NCBI RefSeq assembly: GCF_019797845.1
Contig: NZ_CP081864.1
Coordinates: forward strand, 1,922,001-1,986,000
DNA length: 64,000 bases
Direction of reading: 5' to 3'
DNA from: Symbiopectobacterium purcellii
GTDB taxonomy: Bacteria > Pseudomonadota > Gammaproteobacteria > Enterobacterales > Enterobacteriaceae
Shown here piece after piece: positions 17,638 through 28,128 of the stretch. A program made the position numbers and the translations under genes. Every line of letters begins with the position of its first letter. The first letter of the stretch is position 1. The notes beneath the pieces were generated by a model that saw nothing but the letters and a program-made list of their open reading frames with translations, did no database searches and had not been told where the DNA came from.

Positions 17638-19407
17638 TTAACGGTGCGTAGTTTCTTCACGTAAGATAACAGCCACTTCTTTTGCCGTCGGCGTCTCGCT
17701 TGCCAGCGCACGACGAATCACGAAAAAGGCAGAAATGAGCATGGTGACCGCGACCAGCATAAAGAATCCGCACAGTGCGGCGTTGATCTGGTTGCTGAAC
17801 ACAATGGTTTCCATATCTTTGATGGTCTTGGCCGGAGCGATTAACGTACCTTGCTCAATGCCCAGCGAGAAGCGTTTAGCCTGAGCCAGAAAACCGATGC
17901 TGGCCTTTTCATGGAAAATTTTCTGCCAACCTGCGGTCATCGAGGTGATAAACAGCCAGATGGTCGGCAAGATGGTCACCCAGGCGTAGCGTTGTTTCTT
18001 CATTTTGAACAGCACAACGGTGCCAAGAATCAGTGCCATGGACGCCAGCATCTGGTTCCCGATACCAAACAGCGGCCACAAGGTGTTAATTCCGCCAAGG
18101 GGATCGATAACGCCCTGATAGACAAAGAAGCCCCAACCGGCCACTGCTACTGTGGTGCCCGCCATGTTGCCCAGCCAGGAGTGGCTCTTGCCCATGCCAG
18201 GAACCGCGAGACCAACCAGATCCTGCACCATGAAGCGACAGGCGCGGGTACCGGCATCGACGGCAGTCAAAATGAACAGCGCTTCAAACAGGATGGCGAA
18301 GTGATACCAGAATGCCATCATGGCCCGGCTGTTAAAGATTTCGGTGATGATATGCGCCATACCCACCGCGAAGGTCGGTGCCCCCCCGGCGCGTGACAGA
18401 ATAGAGGCTTCGCCCACGTCTTTGGCAATCTCACTCAGGGCTTCCGGTGTGATCATAAAGCCCCAGCCGTTGATCACCTGCGAGGCTTGTTCAACGGTGG
18501 TACCGATCAGTGCTGACGGGGAGTTCATGGCGAAATAGACGCCCGGATCGATAACCGAAGCACAAATTAGCGCCATGATCGCCACAAACGATTCCATCAG
18601 CATCGCGCCATAGCCAATCATGCGAATGTGGCTTTCACGTTCAATCAGCTTAGGCGTAGTACCGCTGGAGACCAACGCGTGGAACCCAGAGATGTCGCCG
18701 CCGTACACAATGGCCATCATCATCAACACAAAACCGATCAGTGAGACTTCAGCAATTTTTCCGGGGCGCAGAAAGCGCATGTAAACACCCATAAACAGCG
18801 CAATCGGGATCGTTGCTGCAATGGTGAACACCCCCCAGGGGCTGTGAGCCAGCGCTTTGACCACCACCAGTGCCAGTGCGGAAAGAATGATGATCATCAC
18901 ACCCAGCGCGCCCAGCATGGTGACCACGCCTGCAAAAGTGCCCAGCTCTTGTTTTGCCATCTCCCCGAGCGAACGGCCATCGCGGCGCGTCGAGATAAAC
19001 AGAACCAGAAAATCCTGTACCGCACCGGCGAACATTACCCCAACCAAAATCCAGATGGTGCCCGGCAGAAAACCCATCTGCGCGGCGAGAATCGGGCCAA
19101 CCAACGGGCCTGCCCCGGCGATAGCGGCAAAGTGGTGACCAAACAGCACCCACTTGTTGGTAGGAACATAATCTAACCCGTCATTGTGACGTTCAGCCGG
19201 CGTGACACGGCGGTCATCCAGTTCAAACACTTTTTTAGCAATAAACAGACTGTAAAAGCGGTAGGCAATGCTGTAGCAGGATACGGCGGCAATGACCAAC
19301 CACACGGCATTAACGTGCTCTCCGCGGCTTAAGGCCAGCATAGCGAAGGCGATAGCCCCCGCTAATGCGACCAACAGCCAGATCACTATGCTCTTGACAT
19401 TATTCAT
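17638..19407 (-). CDS. cstA: CstA/BtsT-family transporter with an internal deletion
   Basis: CstA and BtsT are inner-membrane carriers; BtsT takes up pyruvate and CstA is linked to peptide and pyruvate use. This 589-residue protein has the family blocks NDGLDYVPTNKWVLFGHHFA, GPLVGPILAAQMG, QDFLVLF, SGFHALVSSGTTPK, FWYHFAILFEALFILTAVDA and DPLGGINTLWPLFG. E. coli CstA is 701 residues. About 110 residues are missing in frame near residue 237 (about 18690-18702): VYGG joins directly to DISGFHALVSSG, so the highly conserved LPVWLLLAPRDY segment and roughly three helices are absent. It may be non-functional. The start at 19407 has AAGGAG upstream. Confidence 0.8.
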   Translation of the reverse strand: MNNVKSIVIWLLVALAGAIAFAMLALSRGEHVNAVWLVIAAVSCYSIAYRFYSLFIAKKVFELDDRRVTPAERHNDGLDYVPTNKWVLFGHHFAAIAGAGPLVGPILAAQMGFLPGTIWILVGVMFAGAVQDFLVLFISTRRDGRSLGEMAKQELGTFAGVVTMLGALGVMIIILSALALVVVKALAHSPWGVFTIAATIPIALFMGVYMRFLRPGKIAEVSLIGFVLMMMAIVYGGDISGFHALVSSGTTPKLIERESHIRMIGYGAMLMESFVAIMALICASVIDPGVYFAMNSPSALIGTTVEQASQVINGWGFMITPEALSEIAKDVGEASILSRAGGAPTFAVGMAHIITEIFNSRAMMAFWYHFAILFEALFILTAVDAGTRACRFMVQDLVGLAVPGMGKSHSWLGNMAGTTVAVAGWGFFVYQGVIDPLGGINTLWPLFGIGNQMLASMALILGTVVLFKMKKQRYAWVTILPTIWLFITSMTAGWQKIFHEKASIGFLAQAKRFSLGIEQGTLIAPAKTIKDMETIVFSNQINAALCGFFMLVAVTMLISAFFVIRRALASETPTAKEVAVILREETTHR

Positions 19408-19621
19408 GACAACGGCTCCTTCGTTACCCAACTAATGGGGCGAGAGTTTTGCTGGCTTTTAGGGCATAACGCCATAGCGAACGGCGCAGCCCTTAAAAAC
19501 ATATTGTATTTCAGCGTGATGCGCGGCAGGTGCAGATGAGAAAATGTGAGCAAGAGTGAATTTTTGTAAATTAAATTCAGTTTTAGCTACTGACGATGTG
19601 CGAAGAGAGAGCCTGATGCGG

Positions 19622-19658
19622 GAAAAACGGTGTCGCCAACCCAGAGGGTGGCGACACC
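19622..19658 (-). terminator. Terminator for rnb
   Basis: GGTGTCGCCA and TGGCGACACC form a perfect 10-bp stem. On the minus strand it is followed by GTTTTT, just after the rnb stop at 19665. Confidence 0.75.
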
Positions 19659-19664
19659 AGAGGA

Positions 19665-21602
19665 TTATGCTGCGGGTTTGGCAATGATACTACGCGTTTC
19701 CATGCGCACGTCGGTCAATACTACGTCCAGCGTATCGCTTTGGCGGTAGACTACTTCACCTTTGACGGAGACCGTGCCGGTTTCCTGGCTGCTGACTAAT
19801 TCATCGCGCACGGCGTGAATAAACGAAGCCGGGATAAACGCAACGGCACCGTTGTCCAGCAAACGCACGCGCAGACCTCCGCGCGTCACATCGATGATCT
19901 CGGCACGGAAACGGGCAGTGGTACCGGCTTTCGGTTTCAGGAAACGGGCATACAGCCAGTCACCGACGTCACGCTCTGCCATCCGGTTCAAACGGCGGCG
20001 TTCCGCCATGTGTTGCGTGATGTCATCTTGCGGTTTCTCTGCTGGCTGCTGGCAAATAATCGCTTTCAACAGGCGATGGTTGATCATGTCACCGAACTTA
20101 CGAATGGGCGAGGTCCAGGTGGCATACGCATCCAGCCCCAGACCGAAATGGGGACCCGGCGTGGTAGAGACTTCAGCGAAGGTTTGGAAGCGGCGAATGC
20201 GGCTGTCTAAGAATGACGTCGGTAACGCATCAAGCTCACGGCGCAGTTTGCAAAAGCCGTCTAGCGTTAACAGCGCGGCAGCATCCGCTTCAATGCCGTT
20301 GTTGCTTAACACCGTCACGGCCTGATCGACCTGTGTCGGTTCGAAGCCGTTATGCACGTTGTAAATGCCAAAGCCCAGCTTCTCTTTAAGCATGCGCGCA
20401 GCGCAGATATTGGCGGTGATCATGGTTTCTTCGACGATGCGATTGGCGATACGGCGCTGCTCAACCACGATATCCAACACATCGCCCTGCTCGCCGAGCA
20501 GGAAACGGTAATCGGGACGGTCTTTAAATACCAGCGCATGGGTGGCGCGCCAGGTGCTACGGGCCAGACCGATGCGGTGCAACAAACGGATTTGTTCGGC
20601 AACGGCATCGTTCTCCGGCTGCCATTCACCCTGCTGCTCCAGCCAGTCTGAAACGTTGTCGTAAACCAGCTTGGCCTTGGATTCTACCCAGGCGGCAAAG
20701 AACTGCACATCATCACCCAGCGTACCGTCAGCCGCGACGGTGACGCGGCACACCACTGCCGGGCGGCGCGCTAGCGCGCGCAGGGAGCAGAGATCGTCGG
20801 AAAGCACGCGCGGCAGCATCGGAATATTGAATCCCGGCAGATAGTTGGTAAACGCGCGTTGACGCGCCAGCGTATCCAGCGTACTGCCCGCTTCCACATA
20901 GGCAGTCGGATCGGCAATGGCGATAGTGAGTTCCAAGGTGCCGTCGCCGTTGTCTTTGGCATACAGCGCATCGTCCATGTCTTCGGTGCTGGCGCTGTCG
21001 ATGGTAACAAAGGTCAATGCGGTCAAATCTTCGCGCGTCAGATTGCTATCATTGAGCGTCAATTCGCTGTCCATTTCTGGCGCGGTACGCTCAAGATTGT
21101 GACGTGACAACGTCACCCACCACGGCGCCAGCGGATCGTCGCCAGTGGTGATGTATTGTGTTAATTCAGCATGAAAACTGCGATCGCCTTTGAGAGGATG
21201 ACGGCGCATTTCCGCCACCGCCCAATCACCATCCTGAAAGGTGTGATTTACGTCGCGCCCGGTACGGCAGGGAATCGCCTCTTTCAACAACGGATGATCG
21301 GGCAGGACGGCAAAGCGGTCATCCTTTTTCTGCACCCGGCCAACAAAGCGCGTCAAAAAAGGTTCAATCAGAGATTCCGGTTCTGCTATTTCGCGATCTT
21401 TGTCGGTGTGCAGCGTCGCAACGATACGATCGCCATGCATCACCTTCTTCATCTGCGGCGGTGGAATAAAGTAGCTTTTTTGTGCGTCGACTTCTAAAAA
21501 GCCGAACCCTTTATCAGTGCCTTTCACCACGCCTTCAGCACGCGGAGTTTGGGAGTGAAGTTGCTGTTTTAGCTGGGCAAGCAGCGGATTATCTTGAAAC
21601 AT
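19665..21602 (-). CDS. rnb: Exoribonuclease II
   Basis: RNase II degrades single-stranded RNA processively from the 3' end. The 645-residue protein begins [20 protein letters not shown]. It has N-terminal cold-shock domains ([20 protein letters not shown]), the RNB catalytic domain with [12 protein letters not shown] (the Asp cluster that binds Mg), [19 protein letters not shown], and a C-terminal S1 domain ([20 protein letters not shown]). E. coli Rnb is 644 residues. The ORF extends 16 codons further upstream, but 21602 matches the family start. Confidence 0.96.
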   Translation of the reverse strand: MFQDNPLLAQLKQQLHSQTPRAEGVVKGTDKGFGFLEVDAQKSYFIPPPQMKKVMHGDRIVATLHTDKDREIAEPESLIEPFLTRFVGRVQKKDDRFAVLPDHPLLKEAIPCRTGRDVNHTFQDGDWAVAEMRRHPLKGDRSFHAELTQYITTGDDPLAPWWVTLSRHNLERTAPEMDSELTLNDSNLTREDLTALTFVTIDSASTEDMDDALYAKDNGDGTLELTIAIADPTAYVEAGSTLDTLARQRAFTNYLPGFNIPMLPRVLSDDLCSLRALARRPAVVCRVTVAADGTLGDDVQFFAAWVESKAKLVYDNVSDWLEQQGEWQPENDAVAEQIRLLHRIGLARSTWRATHALVFKDRPDYRFLLGEQGDVLDIVVEQRRIANRIVEETMITANICAARMLKEKLGFGIYNVHNGFEPTQVDQAVTVLSNNGIEADAAALLTLDGFCKLRRELDALPTSFLDSRIRRFQTFAEVSTTPGPHFGLGLDAYATWTSPIRKFGDMINHRLLKAIICQQPAEKPQDDITQHMAERRRLNRMAERDVGDWLYARFLKPKAGTTARFRAEIIDVTRGGLRVRLLDNGAVAFIPASFIHAVRDELVSSQETGTVSVKGEVVYRQSDTLDVVLTDVRMETRSIIAKPAA

Positions 21603-21761
21603 AATGAGTAAAAGAGATGTCCAGATGCGGTTATTAACGACACTAATCAATGGCAGACAGTTTTACGCGAAACCCGTGCTGGCGGCAAGCGTGATGTATA
21701 TCAATAAGAGCAATCTTCGCGTTTTAAGAGTAACCGCAATGCAGCGCGTAACGGGAGCAGA

Positions 21762-21797
21762 ACACAGGCGTCCCGGCCAGTGCCGAGACGCCTGTGT
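21762..21797 (-). terminator. Terminator after the YdeP-type gene
   Basis: ACACAGGCGTC (21762-21772) and GACGCCTGTGT (21787-21797) form a perfect 11-bp stem, immediately after the stop of the molybdoenzyme gene on the minus strand. Confidence 0.65.
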
Positions 21798-21798
21798 A

Positions 21799-24114
21799 TC
21801 AGGCGATACGTCGCTCAGTATCTGTATTGCGTTGACTGCGGGTTATGGCCACCGGTACGGATTTTGAGGTCGGCGTAAAGGTTTCATCACCTACGCTTGA
21901 GAGCGGCACCAACGGATTGGTTTCCGGATAGTAGGCGGCCAGATTACCGCGAGGAATGTTATAGCTGACCAGACGAAATCCACTTACCTTGCGTGTGATG
22001 CCATCGTGCCACAGTGTCTCGATATCCACGTTGTCACCGTCAGCCAACCCCAATGCGGCGATATCCTGCGGATTGATAAACAGCACCTCGCGTTGTCCAT
22101 AAACGCCGCGATAGCGGTCATCAAGGCCATAAATGGTGGTGTTGTACTGATCGTGCGAGCGCAGGGTTTGCAGGGTAAAAGGAGCCTGCTGACAGCCAAG
22201 CTGCGGGAACAGGGTTTTCGGCAGTTCGGCGACACCGAAGTTGGCCTTCTGGTTCGGCGTATTGAAACGTAGTTCAGCCGCCGCATTGCCCAGATAGAAT
22301 CCACCGGGTTGTTCGCAACGGAGGTTGAAATCGTTGAAGCCGGGCAAGGTGGCGGCAATATGATCGCGGATCAGAGAATAATCTCCCGCAAGTGCCAGCC
22401 AATCCACCGGTTGGTTGCCCAGCGTCGCATTGGCAATGCCAGCCACGATAGCGGTCTCAGAGCGCTGCTGCTCAGACAGGGGATAGCCCACACCTTCCGA
22501 GGCGTGCACCATGCTGAATGAGTCCTCGACGGTCACAAACTGTGGGCCGCTGGCTTGAATGTCACGCTCGGTGCGTCCCAGCGTCGGCAGGATCAGCGCG
22601 TCTTGCTTACCTGTGATCAGGTGGCTGCGGTTAAGTTTGGTACTGATGTGTACCGTGAGCTGACAGCGCTGCAATGCGGCTTCGGCGCGAGGCGAGTCCG
22701 GCGCGGCGGCGGCAAGGTTACCGCCCAACGCGATCAACACGCGAACCTCGTCGCGCAGCATGGCTTCCAGCGCTTCCACGGTGTTATGGCCGGGGTGTTG
22801 GGGAGGGGTGAAACCAAAGTGCGCACCAAGGCTGTCAAGAAACGCTCGACTCGGTTTCTCATCAATGCCCATGGTGCGATTACCCTGCACGTTGCTGTGT
22901 CCGCGCACCGGGCATAGCCCAGCGCCCGGTTTGCCTAACTGACCAAACAACAGTTGCAGATTGGCGATCTCTCGCACCGTGGCAACGGAGTGTTTATGCT
23001 GTGTGACACCCATGGCCCAGGTACAAATGACGCGCGGCGAGCGTTGATAGATATCGGCCACGGCGCGTAATTGTGCTTCGCGTAAACCCGATTGCTGTTC
23101 AATCTCGGCCCACGTGGTGGCATCGACCACTGCCAGATACGCCTCAACGTTGGCCGTGTGGCTGGCGATAAACGCACGGTCAAACAGTCCCGGTTGCTGC
23201 TGTGCCAGACGCAGGCGATCTGTTTCAAGCAGGGCTTTGACCATGCCGCGCACTGCGGCCATATCGCCGCCGAGATGGGGTTGCAGGTAGGTTTCGCTGA
23301 TGGTGCCAGATAGCGGTGTCAGCAGTTCCAGCGGGTTTTGCGGGTTGGCAAAGCGTTCCAGACCGCGTTCGCGCAGCGTATTGAATGACACGATGTGTGC
23401 GCCGCGATCGGCGGCATGGCGCAGGCTGTGGAGCATCCGCGGATGGTTGGTGCCGGGATTTTGTCCAAAGACGAAAATGGCATCGGCATGTTCAAAATCT
23501 TCAAGGCGAATGGTGCCTTTGCCGACACCGATGCTTTGCTTTAAACCGGTGCCGCTGGCTTCGTGACACATATTGGAACAGTCGGGGAAGTTATTGGTGC
23601 CAAACAGGCGACCAAACAGCTGATACAGGTAAGAGGCCTCATTACTGGCCCGTCCCGAGGTGTACAGCTCCAACTGATTGGGGTGCTCCAGGGCGTGGAG
23701 ATGCCGGGCGATCAGCGCAAAAGCGTCCTGCCACGCAATCGGGACATAGCGAGCGCTGGCGCGATCATAGCGCATCGGATGGGTCAACCGTCCCTGATAC
23801 TCGAGAAAATAGTCGCTCTGCTGGCGCAGTCGGCTCACGCTGTGGGCGGCAAAGAACGCCGGATCGATGGCTTTGCGCGTGGCCTCCCAGCTCACTGCTT
23901 TGGCCCCGTTTTCGCAAAAACTGAAGGTGCTGCTGTTATCGTCACCCCAGGCGCAGCCGGGACAGTCAAAGCCTTTCGATTTATTGACGCGGAGCAAGTT
24001 TCGGATATTTTTCAGCGCTTGCTTGCTGTCGAGCACAAAGCGGGTTGTGGCTTCTAAAGAGCCCCAACCACCTGCTGCGCTCTGGTATGGCTTGATGGCG
24101 GGTTTAAATTTCAT
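21799..24114 (-). CDS. FdhF/YdeP-family molybdopterin oxidoreductase
   Basis: A 771-residue molybdopterin-guanine-dinucleotide enzyme of the formate dehydrogenase H-like FdhF/YdeP family. Near the N-terminus, CPGC (residues 51-54) and a later FCENG supply an iron-sulfur site. SNMCHEASG gives a Cys ligand region, so no selenocysteine is used. FGQNPGTNHPRM, GAGLCPVRGHSNVQGNRTMG and the C-terminal cap (NPQDIAALGLADGDNVDI) follow. E. coli YdeP, linked to acid resistance, is about 759 residues. The substrate is unknown. The divergent LysR gene is its probable regulator, with a 272-bp shared promoter region. Confidence 0.85.
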   Translation of the reverse strand: MKFKPAIKPYQSAAGGWGSLEATTRFVLDSKQALKNIRNLLRVNKSKGFDCPGCAWGDDNSSTFSFCENGAKAVSWEATRKAIDPAFFAAHSVSRLRQQSDYFLEYQGRLTHPMRYDRASARYVPIAWQDAFALIARHLHALEHPNQLELYTSGRASNEASYLYQLFGRLFGTNNFPDCSNMCHEASGTGLKQSIGVGKGTIRLEDFEHADAIFVFGQNPGTNHPRMLHSLRHAADRGAHIVSFNTLRERGLERFANPQNPLELLTPLSGTISETYLQPHLGGDMAAVRGMVKALLETDRLRLAQQQPGLFDRAFIASHTANVEAYLAVVDATTWAEIEQQSGLREAQLRAVADIYQRSPRVICTWAMGVTQHKHSVATVREIANLQLLFGQLGKPGAGLCPVRGHSNVQGNRTMGIDEKPSRAFLDSLGAHFGFTPPQHPGHNTVEALEAMLRDEVRVLIALGGNLAAAAPDSPRAEAALQRCQLTVHISTKLNRSHLITGKQDALILPTLGRTERDIQASGPQFVTVEDSFSMVHASEGVGYPLSEQQRSETAIVAGIANATLGNQPVDWLALAGDYSLIRDHIAATLPGFNDFNLRCEQPGGFYLGNAAAELRFNTPNQKANFGVAELPKTLFPQLGCQQAPFTLQTLRSHDQYNTTIYGLDDRYRGVYGQREVLFINPQDIAALGLADGDNVDIETLWHDGITRKVSGFRLVSYNIPRGNLAAYYPETNPLVPLSSVGDETFTPTSKSVPVAITRSQRNTDTERRIA

Positions 24115-24386
24115 GGTGGTGTCCGCAGGTGTTAAATGTTTGTGTTATGTAAATTTTATATTAAATATTTGCGATGTGTGGTCAGTCTAAGAGTGAGGGC
24201 GTCGGTCGTCTAATCGACTGTGACTATGGCGCGATTAGTCAGGGTTATTGAATTTATGTACTTGGTACATTTCGTATTTTATAACCCCTTATTGGTGAAT
24301 GACTTGCGGTACACGGAGAAATTGGTTTCACTGTCACTTCAATGGGACGTTCCCCTTAATGTTCACGCCAGACAGGAAGCGATATC

Positions 24387-25292
24387 ATCGACATCAAACA
24401 GCTTATTTACCTGTGCAATCTTGAGAAAGAACGTCATTTTGGCCGTGCGGCGGAGGCCAGTTTCGTCAGCCAGCCCACGCTCTCAATGCGGCTAAAAAAC
24501 CTGGAGCGCGAGCTCGATTTGGCGCTGATCAATCGCGGGAACAATTTTGAAGGATTCACGGCAGAGGGTGAGCGCGTTTTGGCCTGGGCGCGAGAAATCG
24601 TGTCGATTTATCAGGGATTGAAGCTGGAAGTGGCGTCGCTCAAGCGTGGCGTGAGCGGCGTATTGCGCATTGGTGCGGTGCCGCAATCGGGAATGGTGCT
24701 GCCGCAACTGCTGGCTGCCGCCCATGAGATCTACCCGCAGCTCGACTATCAGGTCTCCTTGTTCAGTGCCGATCAGCTTCTTGAGGCGTTGAATGCCCAT
24801 GCGGTGGATATCGGTCTGGGTTTTTTCGAGCTTGCCACGCTCAAAGAGCTGGCTTTTCAGGCGGCTCCCGTGCAACGCCGTGAGATTTCTCTGGTGTACC
24901 ACCCGCAGTCATTCCCGCAGATGGTCGGAGAGACGCCGCTGGCATTATCGGATTTGGCGGATATACCGCTGTGTCTGGCTGAGCCCAGCCGCTATTTTCG
25001 GCGTTATCTTGATGGACACTTTCGCGAGTCGGGCGTGACGCCGAGGGTGAAGGTGGAAAGTGCCTCGGTGATGCAATTGATGCAAAGCGTATTTTTAGGA
25101 TTGGGTTGCGCCGTTGTGCCTCAGGGAAGCCTGTTGCCGGAAATGATACCCGCACTGCGTTTTCGCCCACTCACGTTGCCACCGATGCAGCGTCAGGCGG
25201 CGCTGGTTGTGGCTCCGGTTGGCAAGGTTACTGCCCTGGCGCAAAATTTCTTTGTTTTCGCGCAGACGTGGCTGGCAGCACACGCGGATTGA
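24387..25292 (+). CDS. LysR-family regulator, apparent ATC start codon
   Basis: The first ATG in frame is at 24486, but the helix-turn-helix lies upstream: HFGRAAEASFVSQPTLSMRL is encoded from about 24426. The same frame is open back to a TAA at 24357. Between that stop and the helix there is no ATG, GTG or TTG. ATC at 24387 has AGGAAG seven bases upstream and would begin (M)DIKQLIYLCNLEKERHFG, a normal LysR N-terminus. The protein would be 301 residues with a substrate-binding domain. It probably controls the divergent YdeP-type gene. The effector is unknown. Starting at 24486 would remove most of the DNA-binding domain. Confidence 0.82.
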   Translation: MDIKQLIYLCNLEKERHFGRAAEASFVSQPTLSMRLKNLERELDLALINRGNNFEGFTAEGERVLAWAREIVSIYQGLKLEVASLKRGVSGVLRIGAVPQSGMVLPQLLAAAHEIYPQLDYQVSLFSADQLLEALNAHAVDIGLGFFELATLKELAFQAAPVQRREISLVYHPQSFPQMVGETPLALSDLADIPLCLAEPSRYFRRYLDGHFRESGVTPRVKVESASVMQLMQSVFLGLGCAVVPQGSLLPEMIPALRFRPLTLPPMQRQAALVVAPVGKVTALAQNFFVFAQTWLAAHAD

Positions 25293-25304
25293 GTTGAGAC
25301 GAAA

Positions 25305-25333
25305 AAAAAACCACCGGATACCGGTGGTTTTTG
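25305..25333. terminator. Bidirectional terminator, LysR gene and fabI
   Basis: AAAAACCACCGG-ATA-CCGGTGGTTTTT: a perfect stem flanked by A and T runs on both sides, placed between the two convergent stops. Confidence 0.9.
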
Positions 25334-25350
25334 CTAATAGCGGTTGGAAA

Positions 25351-26139
25351 TCAATCCAGTTCCAGCTCATTCATGGCGGCGATGTTGAAGCCGCCATCCA
25401 CGTGCAGGACTTCACCGGAGATACCCGCAGCCAGATTCGAGCACAAGAACGCAGCCGTGTTGCCCACGTCTTCAATCGTGACCACACGGCGGATAGGCGT
25501 AACGGCCTCGCAGTGGGAGAGCATTTCTTTGAAGTTCTTGATGCCAGACGCTGCGAGCGTGCGAATGGGGCCTGCGGAAATGGCGTTAACGCGCACACCT
25601 TGTGCGCCCATGGCGTTCGCCATGTAGCGAACGTTCGCTTCCAGAGAGGCTTTGGCCAGGCCCATCACGTTGTAGTTCGGGATAGCGCGCTCGGCACCCA
25701 GATAGGAGAGCGTGACCAGCGCAGAGTTCGGGTTCAGCATGGCGCGGCAGGCTTTTGCCATCGCCACAAAGCTGTAGGAACTGATATCGTGTGCAACGCT
25801 GAACCCTTCACGGGTCACGGCGTCGACGTAATCACCATCCAATTGATCGCCCGGAGCGAACGCGATGGAGTGGACAAAACCGTCAAAGGTCGGCCATACG
25901 TTAGCCAGTTCGGCAAACAGCGCTTCAATGCTGGCATCTTCCGCAACGTCGCACGGCAGTACGATGCTGGAACCCAGCTCTTGTGCGAAGCCTTCAACAC
26001 GCGATTTCAGCTTATCGTTCTGGTACGTAAACGCCAGTTCAGCGCCTTCGCGTTGCATCGCCTGTGCGATACCGAATGCAATTGAGCGGTTACTGGCAAC
26101 ACCCGTTACCAAAATGCGCTTACCGGTTAGAAAACCCAT
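25351..26139 (-). CDS. fabI: Enoyl-ACP reductase (NADH)
   Basis: FabI performs the last reduction of each fatty-acid elongation cycle and is the triclosan target. From ATG 26139 (with AGGATT upstream) it has 262 residues, exactly the E. coli length. It begins [20 protein letters not shown] (NADH-binding fold). It contains the catalytic Tyr-Lys region [34 protein letters not shown] and the end [12 protein letters not shown]. An upstream ATG at 26181 would add 14 unmatched residues. It is followed upstream by the sap operon on the same strand, with a 166-bp gap. Confidence 0.96.
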   Translation of the reverse strand: MGFLTGKRILVTGVASNRSIAFGIAQAMQREGAELAFTYQNDKLKSRVEGFAQELGSSIVLPCDVAEDASIEALFAELANVWPTFDGFVHSIAFAPGDQLDGDYVDAVTREGFSVAHDISSYSFVAMAKACRAMLNPNSALVTLSYLGAERAIPNYNVMGLAKASLEANVRYMANAMGAQGVRVNAISAGPIRTLAASGIKNFKEMLSHCEAVTPIRRVVTIEDVGNTAAFLCSNLAAGISGEVLHVDGGFNIAAMNELELD

Positions 26140-26305
26140 AGCAGTAATCCTTGTGATTATAGTTGCTGCGAACGTCTGCACAGAATGCGTTAATCAGGGC
26201 GTTCGAAGTGAGTAAACCGGGAGATTCTAGCATGGTTGCCCCCCGTGGGGTACTCCGAGCAGTATCGCCCGTGCGTTTGCCGCGATGTGGCACTGGCGAA
26301 TCTGG

Positions 26306-27124
26306 TTAAAACTGCGCGCCGTCACGGCGCCAGGCATCGGCACTGAGCGCTTCGCCAAAGTGGCTGGCAATCAGGCGTTTGGTCAAATCGTGCAGCGGTG
26401 CGGCCAACACGTCTGCGGTGCTGCCTCGCTCGACCACTTCACCGTCGTGCATTACCACGATCTGATCGCTGATGTGCTTCATCATGCCCAGATGCTGAGT
26501 GACATAAATATAGGAGATCCCTTGTTCTTCCTGAAGTTCCAGCATCAAATTAATGATTTGCGAGCGCATCGACATATCTAATGAGGCCAGCGCCTCATCA
26601 GCCACGATCACCTTGGGCTGCAAGATTAACGCCCGAGCCAATCCCACGCGTTGTTTTTGGCCGGGCGCCAGCGCCTGCGGGTAGTAGTAAGCGTGGTCCG
26701 GGCGCAGGCCTACCTGTTGAAGCGTCTGGTTGATCATTTTTTCCCGCTCATGACCGTTCAATGTGGTATTCAACCGCAGCGGCATATCAAGCAGTTGGCC
26801 GATACGCTGACGTGGGTTGAGCGCATTGCCCGCGTCCTGAAAAATCATGCGCACCTGCTGGCAGCGGAAGCGATAATCGCCGTAGCACAAAGGGTGATCG
26901 TTAATCAGCAGTTCACCGGAGGTCGGTGGAATGACGCCCGCCAACATTTTCGCCAGGGTCGATTTGCCGGAGCCGTTCTCACCGATAATCGCCAGCGTCT
27001 GCCGCTCTCGCAGCGTGAAACTCACCGATTTCACGGCTTCAACGTGTTGGCGGTGAAACAACCCGGTACGGTAGCGGAACGTTTTGGTCAGGTTGCGAGC
27101 TTCGAGCAGAATGTCATCCATCAT
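26306..27124 (-). CDS. sapF: SapF, ABC transporter ATPase
   Basis: This is the second ATPase of the Sap transporter, linked to antimicrobial-peptide resistance and, in E. coli, putrescine export by SapBCDF. The 272-residue protein has Walker [15 protein letters not shown], a Q-loop [13 protein letters not shown], a signature region [16 protein letters not shown] and Walker [14 protein letters not shown]. The usual SGG signature reads APGQ, as in E. coli SapF. Its ATG overlaps the sapD stop by 4 bases. Confidence 0.95.
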   Translation of the reverse strand: MMDDILLEARNLTKTFRYRTGLFHRQHVEAVKSVSFTLRERQTLAIIGENGSGKSTLAKMLAGVIPPTSGELLINDHPLCYGDYRFRCQQVRMIFQDAGNALNPRQRIGQLLDMPLRLNTTLNGHEREKMINQTLQQVGLRPDHAYYYPQALAPGQKQRVGLARALILQPKVIVADEALASLDMSMRSQIINLMLELQEEQGISYIYVTQHLGMMKHISDQIVVMHDGEVVERGSTADVLAAPLHDLTKRLIASHFGEALSADAWRRDGAQF

Positions 27125-28113
27125 TGCTCCTCCGTATTAAGCGGGAAATGGCAGGCAAACCAGTGATTTTTGGTCGAGACCAACAGCGGTGTCTGCATGC
27201 ATTTTTTCTGCGAATAGGGGCAGCGTGGGCCCAAACGGCAGCCTACCGGCAGGTACTCCAGAGACGGAATCGCACCCGGCAGCGTGTTGAGTCTGCTTTT
27301 GTGCGGCAACGAACGCCCGAAATCGGGCATGGCGCGGATCAGCGCCTGGGTATAAGGGTGGTGGGGCGCGGTGATCAACTCTTCACTTGGCGCACTTTCC
27401 ACCGTCTGTCCACAGTAAAGCACGTTGATGCGATCGGCCCATTTGCTCATGGTTTGCAGGTCATGACTGATCAATAAAATGGTGGTGTTATTGTTTTGGT
27501 TCAGCCGCGACAGTAGCCGGAAAATCTGTGCCTGCGTGGTCGATTCCATCGCATTGGTTGGTTCATCGGCGATCAGCAGACGCGGCTGATTCGCCAAGGC
27601 GATGGCAATCATTACCTTCTGGCATTCACCCTCCGTCAATTCATAGGGGTAACTGCGCATGATATCTTTATGATCTTTAATGCCGACCCGGTGCAACAGT
27701 TCGATGGCGCGGCGTTTGCGCCACTGAAAGCGTTGCCACCAACGACCTTTGTAGGTCCAGCCGGGAATGGCAAGCATCAGCTGTTTGCCAATGTGCTCGG
27801 AGGGATCGAGACAGGATTGCGGCTCCTGAAAAATCATCGACACATTGTGGCCTACCAGCTTACGCCGTGCGCGGGGTGAGAGTTGCAGCAAGTCGATATC
27901 ATCAAAACGGAAGCGATCAGCCGTCACTCGCCAGTTATCTTTGGTTACGCCGCAGATGGCTTTAGCGATAAGGCTCTTGCCCGATCCTGATTCGCCGACC
28001 AGGCCGCGGATTTCCCCTTCAGTCAGGGTAATGCTGACACGATCGACGGCCTTGACCGGGCCGTCAGGCGTAAGGAATTCAATGGTCAGATTACGAATAT
28101 CAAGTAGTGCCAT
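27121..28113 (-). CDS. sapD: SapD, ABC transporter ATPase
   Basis: SapD is an oligopeptide-type ABC ATPase that also supports Trk potassium uptake in E. coli (TrkE). The 330 residues equal the E. coli length. Walker A is [14 protein letters not shown], the signature region [17 protein letters not shown], Walker [13 protein letters not shown], and a Cys-rich C-terminal tail ([15 protein letters not shown]) is typical of dipeptide-family ATPases. It is 15 bases from sapC and overlaps sapF. Confidence 0.95.
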   Translation of the reverse strand: MALLDIRNLTIEFLTPDGPVKAVDRVSITLTEGEIRGLVGESGSGKSLIAKAICGVTKDNWRVTADRFRFDDIDLLQLSPRARRKLVGHNVSMIFQEPQSCLDPSEHIGKQLMLAIPGWTYKGRWWQRFQWRKRRAIELLHRVGIKDHKDIMRSYPYELTEGECQKVMIAIALANQPRLLIADEPTNAMESTTQAQIFRLLSRLNQNNNTTILLISHDLQTMSKWADRINVLYCGQTVESAPSEELITAPHHPYTQALIRAMPDFGRSLPHKSRLNTLPGAIPSLEYLPVGCRLGPRCPYSQKKCMQTPLLVSTKNHWFACHFPLNTEEQ

Positions 28114-28128
28114 GGTTCTTCTCCGCCA

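Noticed and set aside
19530..19600. CRP site upstream of cstA
   Set aside because: TGTGA is present but the opposite half reads GTGAA instead of TCACA, so it is not a symmetric CRP site.
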